A DNA stretch of 64,000 nucleotides from Dryocola boscaweniae (GCF_025215095.1 NZ_JALHAP010000080.1:284520-348519); one strand, 5' to 3'; positions 43,119 through 53,107 are shown, counted from the first letter of the stretch. The notes: generated by a model from the sequence alone, not told the origin. Program-made: numbers and translations.

Positions 43119-43985
43119 TTATTCCCCGATCTTATTTAGCGTATCCAGCGCCTCTTGCGGCAATATAAGTTCAGCCGCCGCCAGGTTCTGGTGAAGATGC
43201 GCGACTGAAGAGGTGCCGGGGATCGGCAAAATATTCGGCGATCGGTGCAGCAGCCATGCCAGCGCCACCTGTATAGGCGTGGCTTCCAGCTCATCTGCTA
43301 CCGCCTGTAGCGCCGATGACTGTAATGGTGAAAAGCCGCCGAGCGGGAAAAACGGCACATAGCCTATGTTCTGCCGGGCAAGGTTATCAATCAATGCGTC
43401 ATCTTTCCGGTGAACAATGTTGTACATATTTTGTACACAGACGATGGAGACAACTTTTTGCGCTTCGGCAAGCTGCGCCGCCGTGACGTTACTCAGGCCG
43501 ATATGCCGTATCAGCCCCTGCTGCTGTAATTCTGCAAGCGTGGCGATCTGCTCTTCTATTGACCCTTCCATCGGCTCACTCATACCGAACATGACGCGCA
43601 AATTGACGACATCCAGGACGTCCAACTGCAGGTTACGCCGATTATCATGTACCGCCTGCGTCAGTTCCTGAGCGGAAAAAGCGGGCAGCCAGGAAGCGTC
43701 ATCACCGCGCCTTGTTCCCACTTTGGTGACAATAGTGAGGTCATCCCGGTAAGGATACAGCGCTTCACGAATAAGCTGGTTGGTAATGTGCGGACCGTAA
43801 AAATCACTGGTATCAATATGGTTAACGCCTGCTGCTAGCGCTTCGCGCAGCACCGCCAGCGCAGCATTCCTGTCTTTCGGAGGACCGAATACGCCAGGGC
43901 CCGCAAGCTGCATAGCGCCATAGCCCAGGCGTTTTACCGTGCGCGACCCTAATGTGAACGTGCCGCTTTTGTCGATAGCTGCCAT
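43119..43985 (-). CDS. Aldo/keto reductase, YdbC-like
   Basis: A 288-residue AKR-fold oxidoreductase close to E. coli YdbC. The active-site Asp and Tyr are in NHIDTSDFYGPH, the catalytic Lys in IVTKVGTRRG, and the C-terminal NADPH-binding loop is PIPGTSSVAHLHQN. Start at ATG 43983-43985 (MAAIDKSGTFTLG). Divergent from a TetR gene, which may regulate it. YdbC has been linked to pyridoxal reduction, but that link is not secure for this copy. Confidence 0.88.
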   Translation of the reverse strand: MAAIDKSGTFTLGSRTVKRLGYGAMQLAGPGVFGPPKDRNAALAVLREALAAGVNHIDTSDFYGPHITNQLIREALYPYRDDLTIVTKVGTRRGDDASWLPAFSAQELTQAVHDNRRNLQLDVLDVVNLRVMFGMSEPMEGSIEEQIATLAELQQQGLIRHIGLSNVTAAQLAEAQKVVSIVCVQNMYNIVHRKDDALIDNLARQNIGYVPFFPLGGFSPLQSSALQAVADELEATPIQVALAWLLHRSPNILPIPGTSSVAHLHQNLAAAELILPQEALDTLNKIGE

Positions 43986-44073
43986 TCCTGCCTCACTTAT
44001 TGATTTACCGTTTGCTAAGAAGTACAAGTATATGAAGCATCCTTCAGGTTTAGAATTCGCATTCGGGCGCGCC

Positions 44074-44706
44074 ATGACAGACTCTCTAAAGCCACGAAAA
44101 ACGCCGGTTCAGGCACGATCTGCCGCAACCGTTGCTGCTTTGCATACCGCAACCATTCAGGTTTTAACCAGGGAAGGGCTGAGCCGCTGCACCACCACCC
44201 GGGTTGCCAGCCGGGCCGGAATATCGGTGGGCAGCCTGTATCAGTATTATCCCAACCGGGATGTTTTGCTGGTGGCGGTGCTGGAGCAACATCTGAATGA
44301 GGTGGCGTCGGCGGTTGAAGCAGCCTGTCAGAAAGCCTGCAATCAACCCGTTGCGGATATGGCTTCTGTGCTGGTGACGGCGTTCCTGACCGCCAAGCTT
44401 CGCGATCCGCAAGAGTCAAAAGCGCTGTATGCGGTAGCGGGCGAACAGGACGGCGCCAGGCTGGTCGCCATGATGCATGAGCGGCTGGTTACCGCAGTGG
44501 CAGAGATGCTGGCCAGCGCCACGGATGCTGATTTTGCTAATCCTGGCGTTACCGCCACTATTGCGCTGGGAGCGCTGGTCGGGCCGGTGAGAACGTTATT
44601 GGAAGGGCTTGCTGAACCAGGGTTTGAAGCCTGTCTTGCGAAGCAGCTAACATTGTTGTTGCAGGGATATTTGCAGGCGACATCAAGGGTTCTGACGTCC
44701 GGGTGA
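44074..44706 (+). CDS. TetR-family regulator (divergent from the aldo/keto reductase)
   Basis: A 210-residue TetR protein. The HTH is in TREGLSRCTTTRVASRAGISVGSLYQYYPNRDVLL (about residues 27-61). The C-terminal domain is Ala/Leu-rich with no named signature. The start is uncertain: ATG 44074 (MTDSLKPRK) puts the DNA-binding domain at the normal distance from the N-terminus but has no clear ribosome site; ATG 44032 would add 14 residues. Only 88 bp (or 46) separates it from the reductase gene, so they share a promoter region. Confidence 0.82.
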   Translation: MTDSLKPRKTPVQARSAATVAALHTATIQVLTREGLSRCTTTRVASRAGISVGSLYQYYPNRDVLLVAVLEQHLNEVASAVEAACQKACNQPVADMASVLVTAFLTAKLRDPQESKALYAVAGEQDGARLVAMMHERLVTAVAEMLASATDADFANPGVTATIALGALVGPVRTLLEGLAEPGFEACLAKQLTLLLQGYLQATSRVLTSG

Positions 44707-44736
44707 ATCAACCTTGCCATAGCGTCCGGCGGCAAT

Positions 44737-44770
44737 AAAAAAGCCGCCTGGTCAGCAGTGGCCTTTTTAT
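44737..44770. terminator. Probable bidirectional terminator
   Basis: An AAAAAAGCC arm and a GGCCTTTTT arm flank a loop of about 17 bases between the convergent TetR and adenosylhomocysteinase-like genes; the pairing has one bulge. Confidence 0.5.
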
Positions 44771-44804
44771 CCTTGTCCCGCCGGTATGTTGTTAATGCAG
44801 AAGA

Positions 44805-45917
44805 TTACAGCGCCTGTTCCCAGACGGATTGCGGCAGCAAATAGACAGCTTTTTCCGCCTGCTGGCCTGCGGTAACAATGTGTTTGATACCGCTTGCCAT
44901 CACGGCCAGGGTCACGTCAAAGGCGTTCAGGCTGTCGCCGAATCCGGCGGTCAGGTTCAGCATGGAACCGTTCGCCATCAGGTAGAGCGTTTTGCCATTC
45001 AACTGGTAGGCGTTGATAAACGGCATCACTTCTTCATTGGGGAACTGCTTTAAGTATTCGCAGTCGATCTCTTCGGCGACGTGACCCACGTTAAGTACGA
45101 ACACGCCGTCTTTCGCTTTATCCAGCACGGCTGCGCTAACGACTTTTTTCGCACCGGTTGCGGTGGCGATAACATCCGCAGCGGCGATAACGTCATGAAT
45201 ATCCACTACGTGCCAGCCATCATAGGCAGCCTGCAGGCGGCGAGCAGGATCGAGTTCCGCAACCATCACCTGGCCGCCATAGGCTTTTGCCGCTGCGGCA
45301 ACGCCCTGGCCTACCAGGCCATAGCCAATCACCAGCACTTTCTTTTCATGCAGCGTCAGGTGGGTGGTCTGGAAGAAGGTTTGCCAGGCGGTCAGCCCCA
45401 CCATATGGCGATTGTGCAGCCCTTCTTTAACCGGCAAATCATCCCAGTTAAAAATAGGGTAGCCGGGACGCAGATCCGCAAGACGATTCACGCCAGAACC
45501 GGTTGCTTCCAGACAGGCGACAACATCCCCGAACTCGCCGCGCTGATGCAGCAGAGTAGTGATATCCGCCCCCATTTCGCACAGATGAGTCGGGCGCCAG
45601 GCAATCGCTTTTTCCCATGAATCACGCCAGTCGGCGTCGCTCATATTGCGCCATGCGCAGGCTTCGGCTCCTGCCTCGGCAAGGTATGCGACAACCTCGT
45701 CCTGCACGGTAGTCGGGTTACAGGTGGTCAGAAAGACTTTGGCATTCTTCTTCAGTAGGCCTTCTACCAGCGGGATCATTTTCAGATCGAGATGCATGTT
45801 GCAGGCCAGCCGCACGTGGCTTAAGTCGGGAAGCGCCTGCACCTGCTTTAGGGTACGAACCATATGGCGGCAAGTCCACGCAATTTCTTTTTTAAACATC
45901 TCGCTTTGGGCGTTCAC
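44805..45917 (-). CDS. S-adenosylhomocysteinase-like protein
   Basis: A 370-residue protein of the adenosylhomocysteinase superfamily, shorter than canonical enzymes (430-480). Start is GTG 45915-45917 with AAGGA five bases before. Conserved features: CN/QD around residues 66-73, Asp118 in GADITTLLH, Glu137 in CLEATGSGVNRL, Lys164 and Asn169, and the NAD loop IGYGLVGQG at 197-205 with GH at 278-279. Altered: the K-S-K-F-D-N motif reads KEGLHN (Asp to His168), the GH before the nucleotide pocket at about 327 is GD, and the C-terminal KPDHYRY tail is missing. Enterobacteria normally recycle SAH through Pfs and LuxS, so the real substrate may differ. Confidence 0.85.
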   Translation of the reverse strand: MNAQSEMFKKEIAWTCRHMVRTLKQVQALPDLSHVRLACNMHLDLKMIPLVEGLLKKNAKVFLTTCNPTTVQDEVVAYLAEAGAEACAWRNMSDADWRDSWEKAIAWRPTHLCEMGADITTLLHQRGEFGDVVACLEATGSGVNRLADLRPGYPIFNWDDLPVKEGLHNRHMVGLTAWQTFFQTTHLTLHEKKVLVIGYGLVGQGVAAAAKAYGGQVMVAELDPARRLQAAYDGWHVVDIHDVIAAADVIATATGAKKVVSAAVLDKAKDGVFVLNVGHVAEEIDCEYLKQFPNEEVMPFINAYQLNGKTLYLMANGSMLNLTAGFGDSLNAFDVTLAVMASGIKHIVTAGQQAEKAVYLLPQSVWEQAL

Positions 45918-46041
45918 AGGCGTTCCTTATTGATTGTTTTTTAATGTTTTTATAGAAAGTGAAATAGCTTCAAGATACCCGAGAATAGCAAAATGAGCGG
46001 AGGCTGTTAACTGACAGAAAGGGGGACATAGATTGCTAAAA

Positions 46042-46067
46042 ACAAAAAAGCCACTCGTGAGAGTGGC
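46042..46067 (-). terminator. Intrinsic terminator of ileX
   Basis: GCCACTC, loop, GAGTGGC followed on the minus strand by TTTTTTG, 29 bp after the tRNA 3' end. Confidence 0.9.
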
Positions 46068-46095
46068 ATAACTGTATGTATTTACTACTTAAATT

Positions 46096-46171
46096 TGGTG
46101 GCCCCTGCTGGACTTGAACCAGCGACCAAGCGATTATGAGTCGCCTGCTCTAACCACTGAGCTAAGGGGCC
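46096..46171 (-). tRNA. ileX: tRNA-Ile (anticodon CAU), isoleucine 2
   Basis: On the minus strand the 76-base gene starts GGCCCCTTAGCTCAGTGG and ends in an encoded CCA. The acceptor stem GGCCCCT pairs with AGGGGCC, and the anticodon loop reads ACTCATAAT, i.e. CAU. Location next to mug, the acceptor stem and the 32-39 loop match E. coli ileX. The C34 of this tRNA is converted to lysidine by TilS so that it reads AUA. A terminator follows. Confidence 0.95.
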
Positions 46172-46297
46172 GTGGCGCTGGATTATAATGGAACTCGGGA
46201 CGCCAATCCAGTGATTGCGTGACATATGCTTGTTTTATAAACAATGCTTTATCAATCTCTTATACTTGGCTCAATATCTATAACGATGAGAAATGTC

Positions 46298-46804
46298 ATG
46301 ATCGGCGATATCTTACAACCAGGGCTGCGGGTTGTGTTCTGCGGTATTAACCCTGGCAAGTCTTCGGCGCACACCGGATTTCATTTTGCCCATCCCGGAA
46401 ATCGCTTCTGGAAGGTGATTCATCTTGCTGGTTTTACCGAGCGGCAGTTAAAGCCGGAAGAAGAGCGACATCTGCTGGATACGCGCTGCGGCATTACCAT
46501 GCTGGTTGAGCGACCAACCGTTCAGGCGAGCGAGGTAGGGCTGCACGAGCTGCGTGCAGGCGGTCGTGAGCTAATCACAAAGATGCAGGACTACCAGCCG
46601 ATGGCGCTGGCCGTGTTGGGCAAGCAGGCTTTTGAGCAGGCGTTTAGCCAGCGTGGGGCGAAGTGGGGCAGACAGAATATTACTATTGGCGATACGGAAG
46701 TGTGGATTTTGCCCAATCCCAGCGGTCTGAATCGTGCGACCCTGGACAAGCTTGTCGAGTCTTACCGTGAGCTGGATCAGTCGTTAATGGCGCGTGGCAG
46801 GTAA
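46298..46804 (+). CDS. mug: G/U mismatch-specific DNA glycosylase
   Basis: A 168-residue uracil-DNA glycosylase superfamily enzyme (family 2) that removes uracil or ethenocytosine opposite guanine. The catalytic-site motif FCGINPG (about 14-20) and the C-terminal intercalation loop PNPSGLNR are present. Start at ATG 46298 ([14 protein letters not shown]); the 18 upstream in-frame residues are not conserved. Adjacent to rpoD with a shared convergent terminator, as in E. coli. Confidence 0.94.
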   Translation: MIGDILQPGLRVVFCGINPGKSSAHTGFHFAHPGNRFWKVIHLAGFTERQLKPEEERHLLDTRCGITMLVERPTVQASEVGLHELRAGGRELITKMQDYQPMALAVLGKQAFEQAFSQRGAKWGRQNITIGDTEVWILPNPSGLNRATLDKLVESYRELDQSLMARGR

Positions 46805-46837
46805 CACGGAGGTTGTTTCGGCAGTAGACAGGCAATA

Positions 46838-46863
46838 AAAAGCCCTCGCGAGGAGGGCTTTAA
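46838..46863. terminator. Bidirectional terminator between mug and rpoD
   Basis: AAAGCCCTC, loop, GAGGGCTTT with A and T runs on both sides, just beyond the rpoD stop and 34 bp after mug. Confidence 0.9.
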
Positions 46864-46876
46864 AAGGGCGATAAAA

Positions 46877-48715
46877 TTAATCGTCCAGGAAGCTACGCAG
46901 TACTTCAGAACGGCTTGGGTGGCGCAGTTTGCGCAGAGCTTTCGCTTCAATCTGACGGATACGTTCGCGGGTAACGTCGAACTGTTTACCCACTTCTTCA
47001 AGCGTATGGTCGGTGTTCATGTCGATACCGAAACGCATACGCAGGACTTTCGCTTCACGTGCGGTCAGGCCGGCAAGCACGTCGTGCGTTGCAGAGCGCA
47101 GGCTTTCAGAGGTCGCAGAATCCAGCGGCAGCTCGAGGGTAGTATCCTCGATGAAATCACCCAGATGCGAATCTTCATCGTCGCCGATTGGCGTTTCCAT
47201 GGAGATTGGCTCTTTAGCGATTTTCAGCACTTTGCGGATTTTGTCTTCCGGCATCAGCATGCGTTCAGCCAGCTCTTCCGGCGTTGGCTCGCGTCCCATC
47301 TCTTGCAGCATCTGGCGTGAAATACGGTTGAGTTTGTTGATGGTCTCAATCATATGCACCGGAATACGGATGGTACGCGCCTGGTCGGCGATGGAACGGG
47401 TGATAGCCTGACGGATCCACCAGGTTGCATAAGTTGAGAACTTATACCCACGGCGATATTCAAACTTATCAACGGCTTTCATCAGGCCGATGTTACCTTC
47501 CTGAATTAAATCAAGGAATTGCAGACCGCGGTTGGTGTATTTCTTGGCGATAGAAATAACCAGACGTAAGTTTGCTTCCACCATCTCTTTCTTCGCGCGG
47601 CGGGCTTTTGCTTCACCGATAGACATGCGACGGTTGATGTCCTTAACCTGCTCGATAGTCAGGCCGGTCTCTTCTTCAATCTGCTGCAGTTTTTGCAGGC
47701 TGCGATGCACGTCTTCAGATACGTCACGCAGTTTTTCAGACCACGGCTTGTTCATGGCGATAGCAGCATTGAACCAGGTTTCGCTGGTTTCGTTGCCGGT
47801 GAACAGCGTGATGAAGTTTTTCTTCGGCATTTTGCACTGCTCAACACACAGCTTCATGATGATACGTTCTTGGGTACGAACGCGGTCCATCATGACGCGC
47901 ATGCTGTTTACCAGATAATCGAACTGCTTCGGCACCAGGCGGAACTGCTTGAAGACTTCAGACAGTTGCAGGATCTCTGCGGCAGAGTCGGCGTGAGCAC
48001 GGCCTTTCGCTTTGATGGTGTCACGAGTCTTTTCATATTGGGTCCGAAGATCGCCAAATTTCTCGCGAGCCAGCTCCGGATCGATGCTGTTGTCATCGTC
48101 CGCATCGTCTTCATCTTCTTCCTCATCGTCGTCATCACTGTTTTCTTCGCTGGTTAGCTCAGAGCCAATGTGAGTGGCGGTAGGGGCAAGATCTTCTTCT
48201 GCGTTAGGATCAACGAAACCGGTGATCAGATCCGTCAGGCGCACTTCTTCAGCTTCAACGCGATCGTACTGTTCAAGCAGGTAGGTGATGGCTTCCGGAT
48301 ATTCAGCAACGGAGCACTGAACCTGGTTGATACCGTCTTCGATACGCTTAGCAATATCGATTTCACCCTCACGGGTTAACAGTTCAACGGTTCCCATTTC
48401 ACGCATGTACATGCGCACCGGGTCGGTGGTGCGCCCGATTTCCGATTCTACGCTGGACAGAACCTGAGCGGCAGCTTCTTCCGCATCTTCGTCCGTGTTG
48501 TTTGAGTTTTCAGCAAGCAACAGGTCATCGGCATCAGGTGCTTCTTCCATCACCTGAATGCCCATGTCATTGATCATTTGGATGATGTCTTCGATCTGAT
48601 CGGAGTCGACGATATCTTCCGGCAGATGGTCATTGACCTCAGCATAGGTCAGATAGCCTTGCTCCTTACCACGTTGGACAAGAAGTTTAAGCTGTGACTG
48701 CGGGTTTTGCTCCAT
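46877..48715 (-). CDS. rpoD: RNA polymerase sigma-70 factor RpoD
   Basis: A 612-residue primary sigma factor. Region 1.1 is N-terminal, 1.2 includes [21 protein letters not shown], a very acidic stretch ([18 protein letters not shown], about residues 185-205) lies in the non-conserved region, region 2 has [17 protein letters not shown], and region 4 has [25 protein letters not shown] 48713-48715 ([10 protein letters not shown]) matches E. coli. Third gene of the rpsU-dnaG-rpoD operon. Confidence 0.98.
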   Translation of the reverse strand: MEQNPQSQLKLLVQRGKEQGYLTYAEVNDHLPEDIVDSDQIEDIIQMINDMGIQVMEEAPDADDLLLAENSNNTDEDAEEAAAQVLSSVESEIGRTTDPVRMYMREMGTVELLTREGEIDIAKRIEDGINQVQCSVAEYPEAITYLLEQYDRVEAEEVRLTDLITGFVDPNAEEDLAPTATHIGSELTSEENSDDDDEEEDEDDADDDNSIDPELAREKFGDLRTQYEKTRDTIKAKGRAHADSAAEILQLSEVFKQFRLVPKQFDYLVNSMRVMMDRVRTQERIIMKLCVEQCKMPKKNFITLFTGNETSETWFNAAIAMNKPWSEKLRDVSEDVHRSLQKLQQIEEETGLTIEQVKDINRRMSIGEAKARRAKKEMVEANLRLVISIAKKYTNRGLQFLDLIQEGNIGLMKAVDKFEYRRGYKFSTYATWWIRQAITRSIADQARTIRIPVHMIETINKLNRISRQMLQEMGREPTPEELAERMLMPEDKIRKVLKIAKEPISMETPIGDDEDSHLGDFIEDTTLELPLDSATSESLRSATHDVLAGLTAREAKVLRMRFGIDMNTDHTLEEVGKQFDVTRERIRQIEAKALRKLRHPSRSEVLRSFLDD

Positions 48716-48868
48716 AAGACGGTATCCACACTTCAGTATTAGGGTTGTGTCGGTAGGCGTTGCCGCCAACAATAACGTAACGAGGGCTGACTTGTTTTAA
48801 TGCCGCTGCCCATCCGTGCGGCGTTCGGGTTTGACCCGATCAATGTTCGGCAGTTAAGCCGCGAGTAT

Positions 48869-50614
48869 TTATTTTTTCGTGCGTGATTCTGTTATCACGC
48901 GGACTTCCTCACGCTCCGCTGGGGTTAATCCCGCGGTTCTGGAGCGTGCCATCAATTCTTCAAAACGCAACTCCAGCACTGAATCAAACATGTGTTCGAG
49001 TGCGTCGGTGAACGTTTTTTCTGCAATATCCTTATCTGCTATATCGTCCCAGGCTGACAGTTTTTCAAGGGTAGCGGCTTCATTTGTGCCGCGATACTGC
49101 TCTAAAAGCTGCCCCGTGGTCAGTCCTGGCTGGGCAAGACAGGTATTCACTAAATCGATAAATAATTTCAGTCCCGGCAGTTTAGCCTCTTCCAGACCGC
49201 TTAACGGCGGAACAGAAGGTGCCAGCTCTGGGTTTTGTACCAGCAGTCCTATCAGTATACGCATGGTTGTGCGTTTTAGCTGAGGCGCCGGGCGCGGCGT
49301 ACCGCTTTGTGCAAGCCTTGGCATGAGCTTTTCAAGCTGGCTGTCGTCCAGAATGCCGAGTTTATTGCCCAGTTCCTGACGCAGATAAATGCGCAATGTC
49401 TCACCAGGTACCTGACTAATCAGGGGTAAGGCCAGCGTGCTCAGTCGCGCACGGCCATCCGGCGAACTCAAATCGACCTGCGGCATCAGGCTGTTAAAAA
49501 GAAACGTAGAAAGCGGCTGGGCATGTTCCATCCGTGCCTCAAACGCTTCTTTTCCTTCTTTACGAACCAGCGTATCCGGGTCTTCTCCGTCCGGCAGGAA
49601 CATAAAGCGTAACTGGCGGCCATCCGTCATATAAGGTAGCGCAGTTTCCAGCGCGCGCCATGCTGCGTCACGTCCGGCGCGATCGCCGTCATAACAGCAG
49701 ACGACGTTATCGGTGACCCGAAACAGCAACTGGATATGGTCAGCGGTGGTTGAGGTGCCAAGCGATGCGACGGCGTAAGAAATGCCGTACTGCGCCAGGG
49801 CCACCACATCCATATAGCCTTCGACCACCAACAGCCGCGCTGGTTCAGGCTGGCTTTGCTGAGCCTCATACAGGCCATACAACTGGCGGCCTTTATGGAA
49901 AATATCGGTTTCCGGGGAGTTCAGGTACTTCGGCAGGGCATCGCCCAGCACGCGGCCACCAAAACCTATTACCCGGCCTCGCTTGTCGCGGATGGGGAAC
50001 ATCACCCTTTCACGAAAACGATCGTAACTGCGACCCTGGTCGTTGGTCACCAGCATACCCGCGTCCGTCAGCGCCTGACGATTTTCGGCGTTGCCGCCAA
50101 AACGTTTTAAGGCGTTATCCCAACCGGGAGGCGCATAACCTATAGCAAAATGCTTGATGACTTCTGCGCTTAATCCACGACTTGCCAGATACTGACGGGC
50201 AGGTTCCGCGCTGTGTTGCGCCAGGGATTGCTGATAAAAGGCGTTCAGGCCATCCATCAACTGATACAGATTCTGTCGCTGATGGCGCTCGATCTGGCTT
50301 GGCCCGTTACCCGCTTCGTACGGGACTTCCAGGTTATGCATGGCCGCTAATTCTTCAACGCTTTCGACAAAATCAAGCTTGTCGTAGTTCATTAAAAAAT
50401 CCAGCGCGTTGCCGTGCGCTCCGCAACCGAAGCAGTGGTAAAACTGTTTATCACCGTTTACGGTGAAAGAAGGGGTTTTTTCGTTATGGAACGGACAACA
50501 CGCATGGTAGTTTTTGCCTTGCTTTTTGAGCTTAACGCGCGCATCGACAAGATCGATGATGTCGGTACGAGCCAGCAAGTCATTGATGAAAACACGTGGA
50601 ATTCGTCCAGCCAT
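48869..50614 (-). CDS. dnaG: DNA primase
   Basis: A 581-residue primase. The zinc-binding domain has Cys40, His43, Cys61 and Cys64 (ACCPFHNEKTPSF ... FYHCFGCGAHG); the TOPRIM catalytic domain has VVEGYMDVVAL and YDGDRAGRDA; the C-terminal domain binds DnaB helicase. Length matches E. coli. It lies between rpsU and rpoD, with a terminator-like hairpin after rpsU. Confidence 0.97.
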   Translation of the reverse strand: MAGRIPRVFINDLLARTDIIDLVDARVKLKKQGKNYHACCPFHNEKTPSFTVNGDKQFYHCFGCGAHGNALDFLMNYDKLDFVESVEELAAMHNLEVPYEAGNGPSQIERHQRQNLYQLMDGLNAFYQQSLAQHSAEPARQYLASRGLSAEVIKHFAIGYAPPGWDNALKRFGGNAENRQALTDAGMLVTNDQGRSYDRFRERVMFPIRDKRGRVIGFGGRVLGDALPKYLNSPETDIFHKGRQLYGLYEAQQSQPEPARLLVVEGYMDVVALAQYGISYAVASLGTSTTADHIQLLFRVTDNVVCCYDGDRAGRDAAWRALETALPYMTDGRQLRFMFLPDGEDPDTLVRKEGKEAFEARMEHAQPLSTFLFNSLMPQVDLSSPDGRARLSTLALPLISQVPGETLRIYLRQELGNKLGILDDSQLEKLMPRLAQSGTPRPAPQLKRTTMRILIGLLVQNPELAPSVPPLSGLEEAKLPGLKLFIDLVNTCLAQPGLTTGQLLEQYRGTNEAATLEKLSAWDDIADKDIAEKTFTDALEHMFDSVLELRFEELMARSRTAGLTPAEREEVRVITESRTKK

Positions 50615-50704
50615 AGGCCCCGTTTAACCCCGTAAGTTTGTCTGTCGAGCTTATAAAGCCGCATCAGGAACCTGTAGGGCAGGTCAGTTCATAAACGAAA
50701 ATAA

Positions 50705-50732
50705 GCCGCGCATTCCTTTCGGAAGCACGGCC
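50705..50732 (-). terminator. Leaky terminator between rpsU and dnaG
   Basis: On the minus strand an imperfect GC-rich stem with a GAAA tetraloop (GGCCGTGCTTCC-GAAA-GGAATGCGCGGC) followed by TTATTTTC. E. coli has a partial terminator at this place that keeps ribosomal protein output above primase. Confidence 0.8.
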
Positions 50733-50779
50733 TTTACAACTACTACTTGTCTGTTCCGGAGGGGTAAACCCCCAGGCAA

Positions 50780-51001
<222 letters not shown>

Positions 51002-51063
51002 TCACCTTTGATAAATTCGGTTTGCCGCTGACTGATGCGCCAGCTATTTCAAAATGGTGCGGA

Positions 51064-51153
51064 ATTTTACTGCAACTCTTGCTGCTTTGTAAAGCACCGG
51101 ACAACCAGAAACCTGGCTTTTAAGGCCGGAATCTTCCAGGGGTGCGGATTATA
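51064..51153 (-). promoter_or_regulatory. Promoters of rpsU-dnaG-rpoD
   Basis: On the minus strand, TTTACA (51093-51088) with an 18-base spacer to TAAAAT (51069-51064) makes a good sigma-70 promoter ending about 60 bp before the rpsU start, and a perfect TATAAT lies further upstream (51153-51148) without a clear -35. E. coli uses several promoters here. No clear LexA box was seen. Confidence 0.55.
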
Positions 51154-51187
51154 CACCACATGAGCGCGCAAGGTGAGCAAAGTTTTA

Positions 51188-51388
51188 ATACCCGTCATCC
51201 TTTGAGCTACAGCGGCGTTGGCGGCACTCCGTTATTCGGCACATCCTGTGGCTCACCCCTGAGGGGCCGTTGCTTGCAACGTTCAAATCTGTTCCCGACA
51301 GATTTGTCACCTCAGTCACTTACTTTAGTAAGCTCCTGAGGACTCACTCCCTTGCCGCCTTGCTGTAACTCAAATGCTATAGGGTATA
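51188..51388. repeat. ERIC element with an internal insertion
   Basis: About 200 bp with terminal inverted repeats (ATACCCGTCAT at the left, AGGGTATA at the right). The right part has the ERIC core, read on the minus strand as CTCAGGAGCTTACTAAAGTA then AGTGACTGAGG. The usual element is about 127 bp; an extra block near 51246-51306 accounts for the difference and is made of three hairpins. It lies between the divergent genes rpsU and tsaD. Confidence 0.85.
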
Positions 51389-51443
51389 CAACGGAGGCCC
51401 GGGAGCATAAACTTCGCCGCAAGACTTTGAGGTAGAGAAAGCC

Positions 51444-52457
51444 ATGCGTGTACTGGGTATAGAGACATCCTGTGATGAAACCGGCATCGCCATTTATGAC
51501 GATGAGAAAGGGCTGTTAGCCAATCAGTTGTATAGTCAGGTGAAATTGCACGCTGACTACGGTGGCGTGGTGCCGGAGCTTGCCTCCCGCGATCACGTGC
51601 GTAAAACCGTGCCGTTGATTCAGGCTGCATTGAAAGAGGCTGGTTTAACCGCCCGGGATATCGATGGCGTGGCCTATACCGCCGGTCCGGGGCTGGTCGG
51701 CGCGCTTTTAGTGGGGGCAACGGTTGGCCGCGCGCTGGCGTTCGCCTGGGATGTGCCTGCCGTGCCGGTGCATCATATGGAAGGGCATTTGTTAGCGCCA
51801 ATGCTGGAGGATAATCCTCCGGCGTTCCCGTTTGTCGCGTTACTGGTTTCCGGCGGTCATACGCAGTTGATTAGCGTTACCGGCATTGGCCAGTATGAGC
51901 TGCTGGGCGAATCCATTGACGATGCCGCAGGCGAAGCCTTTGATAAGACGGCCAAACTGCTTGGACTGGATTACCCCGGCGGCCCGATGCTGTCGAAAAT
52001 GGCCGCTCAGGGCACGGAAGGGCGCTTCGTCTTCCCGCGTCCAATGACGGATCGTCCGGGGCTTGATTTCAGCTTCTCCGGCCTGAAAACTTTTGCGGCA
52101 AATACCATTCGCGGTAACGAAGCAGACGACCAGACTCGCGCCGATATCGCCCGCGCTTTTGAAGATGCGGTGGTTGATACGCTGGCCATTAAGTGTAAAC
52201 GCGCGCTCGAACAGACCGGTTTCAAACGGCTGGTTATGGCGGGCGGCGTAAGCGCTAACCGTACTCTGCGGGCGCGTATGGAAGAGTTAATGTCTAAACG
52301 TCGTGGCGAAGTGTTTTACGCGCGGCCGGAATTTTGTACCGATAACGGCGCAATGATTGCCTATGCGGGCATGATTCGTCTGAAAGCGGGAACGGCGGGA
52401 GAACTAAGCGTGACGGTGCGTCCGCGCTGGCCGCTGGCAGAATTACCTGCGGCGTAA
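51444..52457 (+). CDS. tsaD: tRNA N6-adenosine threonylcarbamoyltransferase TsaD
   Basis: A 337-residue ASKHA-fold enzyme that, with TsaB and TsaE, attaches threonylcarbamoyl to A37 of tRNAs reading ANN codons. It starts [14 protein letters not shown]; metal-binding His111 and His115 are in [11 protein letters not shown]; further motifs are LVSGGHTQ and [12 protein letters not shown]. Divergent from rpsU as in E. coli; the ERIC element intervenes. Confidence 0.97.
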   Translation: MRVLGIETSCDETGIAIYDDEKGLLANQLYSQVKLHADYGGVVPELASRDHVRKTVPLIQAALKEAGLTARDIDGVAYTAGPGLVGALLVGATVGRALAFAWDVPAVPVHHMEGHLLAPMLEDNPPAFPFVALLVSGGHTQLISVTGIGQYELLGESIDDAAGEAFDKTAKLLGLDYPGGPMLSKMAAQGTEGRFVFPRPMTDRPGLDFSFSGLKTFAANTIRGNEADDQTRADIARAFEDAVVDTLAIKCKRALEQTGFKRLVMAGGVSANRTLRARMEELMSKRRGEVFYARPEFCTDNGAMIAYAGMIRLKAGTAGELSVTVRPRWPLAELPAA

Positions 52458-52474
52458 ACATAACGAATCAATAA

Positions 52475-52503
52475 AAAGGGAGTGAGAAATCACTCCTTTT
52501 TTT
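52475..52503. terminator. Bidirectional terminator overlapping the end of plsY
   Basis: AAGGGAGTGA and TCACTCCTTTT arms around GAAA, with A-run and T-run. The right arm and T-run contain the plsY stop codon (52490-52492) and its final Lys/Glu codons. Confidence 0.88.
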
Positions 52504-53107
52504 TGTCTTTATTTTTGCGGAGTTTCTTCCAGATTTTGGTTTCCTGGCCGCGCCATAAACGCTGAATATTATCGTGATGACGCATCAGGATCAGGCAGGA
52601 GAGCATGGCAACCGGAAAAGTGAACTGCGGTTTGAACCACCAGACGTAAAACGGCGCGATGAGCGCGCTGATAATTGCGCCAAGTGAGGAATAACCGCTG
52701 AGCAGCACGCTAAGAAGCCAGGTTCCCGCCATCACGCCGGTTAAGTCGAAACCAATAGGCGCAATGGCGCCGAATGCCGTTGCTACGCCTTTTCCGCCGC
52801 GGAATTTAAAGAAAATGGGCCAGATATGTCCCAGGCATGCGGCAATAGCGATCAGCCCGAGCCAGAATGGAGTCACGCCCAGCGCATATGCCGCCCAGAC
52901 CGGCAGCATGCCTTTTAAGACGTCAAAAATAAGTACCGCTACGGCTGCGCCTTTGCCGCCAATACGTAAGACGTTTGTCGCACCTGGGTTACCTGAACCG
53001 TTCTCTCTTGGGTCCGGGAGACCCGCGAGTCGGCAAACCAGAATGGCGCTAGAAATTGAGCCGCAAAGATACGCGAGGAGAATCATGCCAGGCGCGATTG
53101 CACTCAT
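52490..53107 (-). CDS. plsY: Acyl-phosphate glycerol-3-phosphate acyltransferase PlsY
   Basis: A 205-residue inner-membrane enzyme making lysophosphatidic acid from acyl-phosphate. About five TM segments; conserved loops are [52 protein letters not shown] and the last loop with [10 protein letters not shown]. It ends in a lysine-rich tail. Start is ATG 53105-53107; a 30-residue extension upstream reads into the folB promoter and is rejected. Divergent from folB. Confidence 0.95.
   Translation of the reverse strand: MSAIAPGMILLAYLCGSISSAILVCRLAGLPDPRENGSGNPGATNVLRIGGKGAAVAVLIFDVLKGMLPVWAAYALGVTPFWLGLIAIAACLGHIWPIFFKFRGGKGVATAFGAIAPIGFDLTGVMAGTWLLSVLLSGYSSLGAIISALIAPFYVWWFKPQFTFPVAMLSCLILMRHHDNIQRLWRGQETKIWKKLRKNKDKKKE

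Noticed and set aside
46042..46171. ileX as an integration site for a genomic island
   Set aside because: tRNA genes often are, but no integrase gene or repeated 3' tRNA end is visible nearby, and the flanking genes are in normal enterobacterial context.
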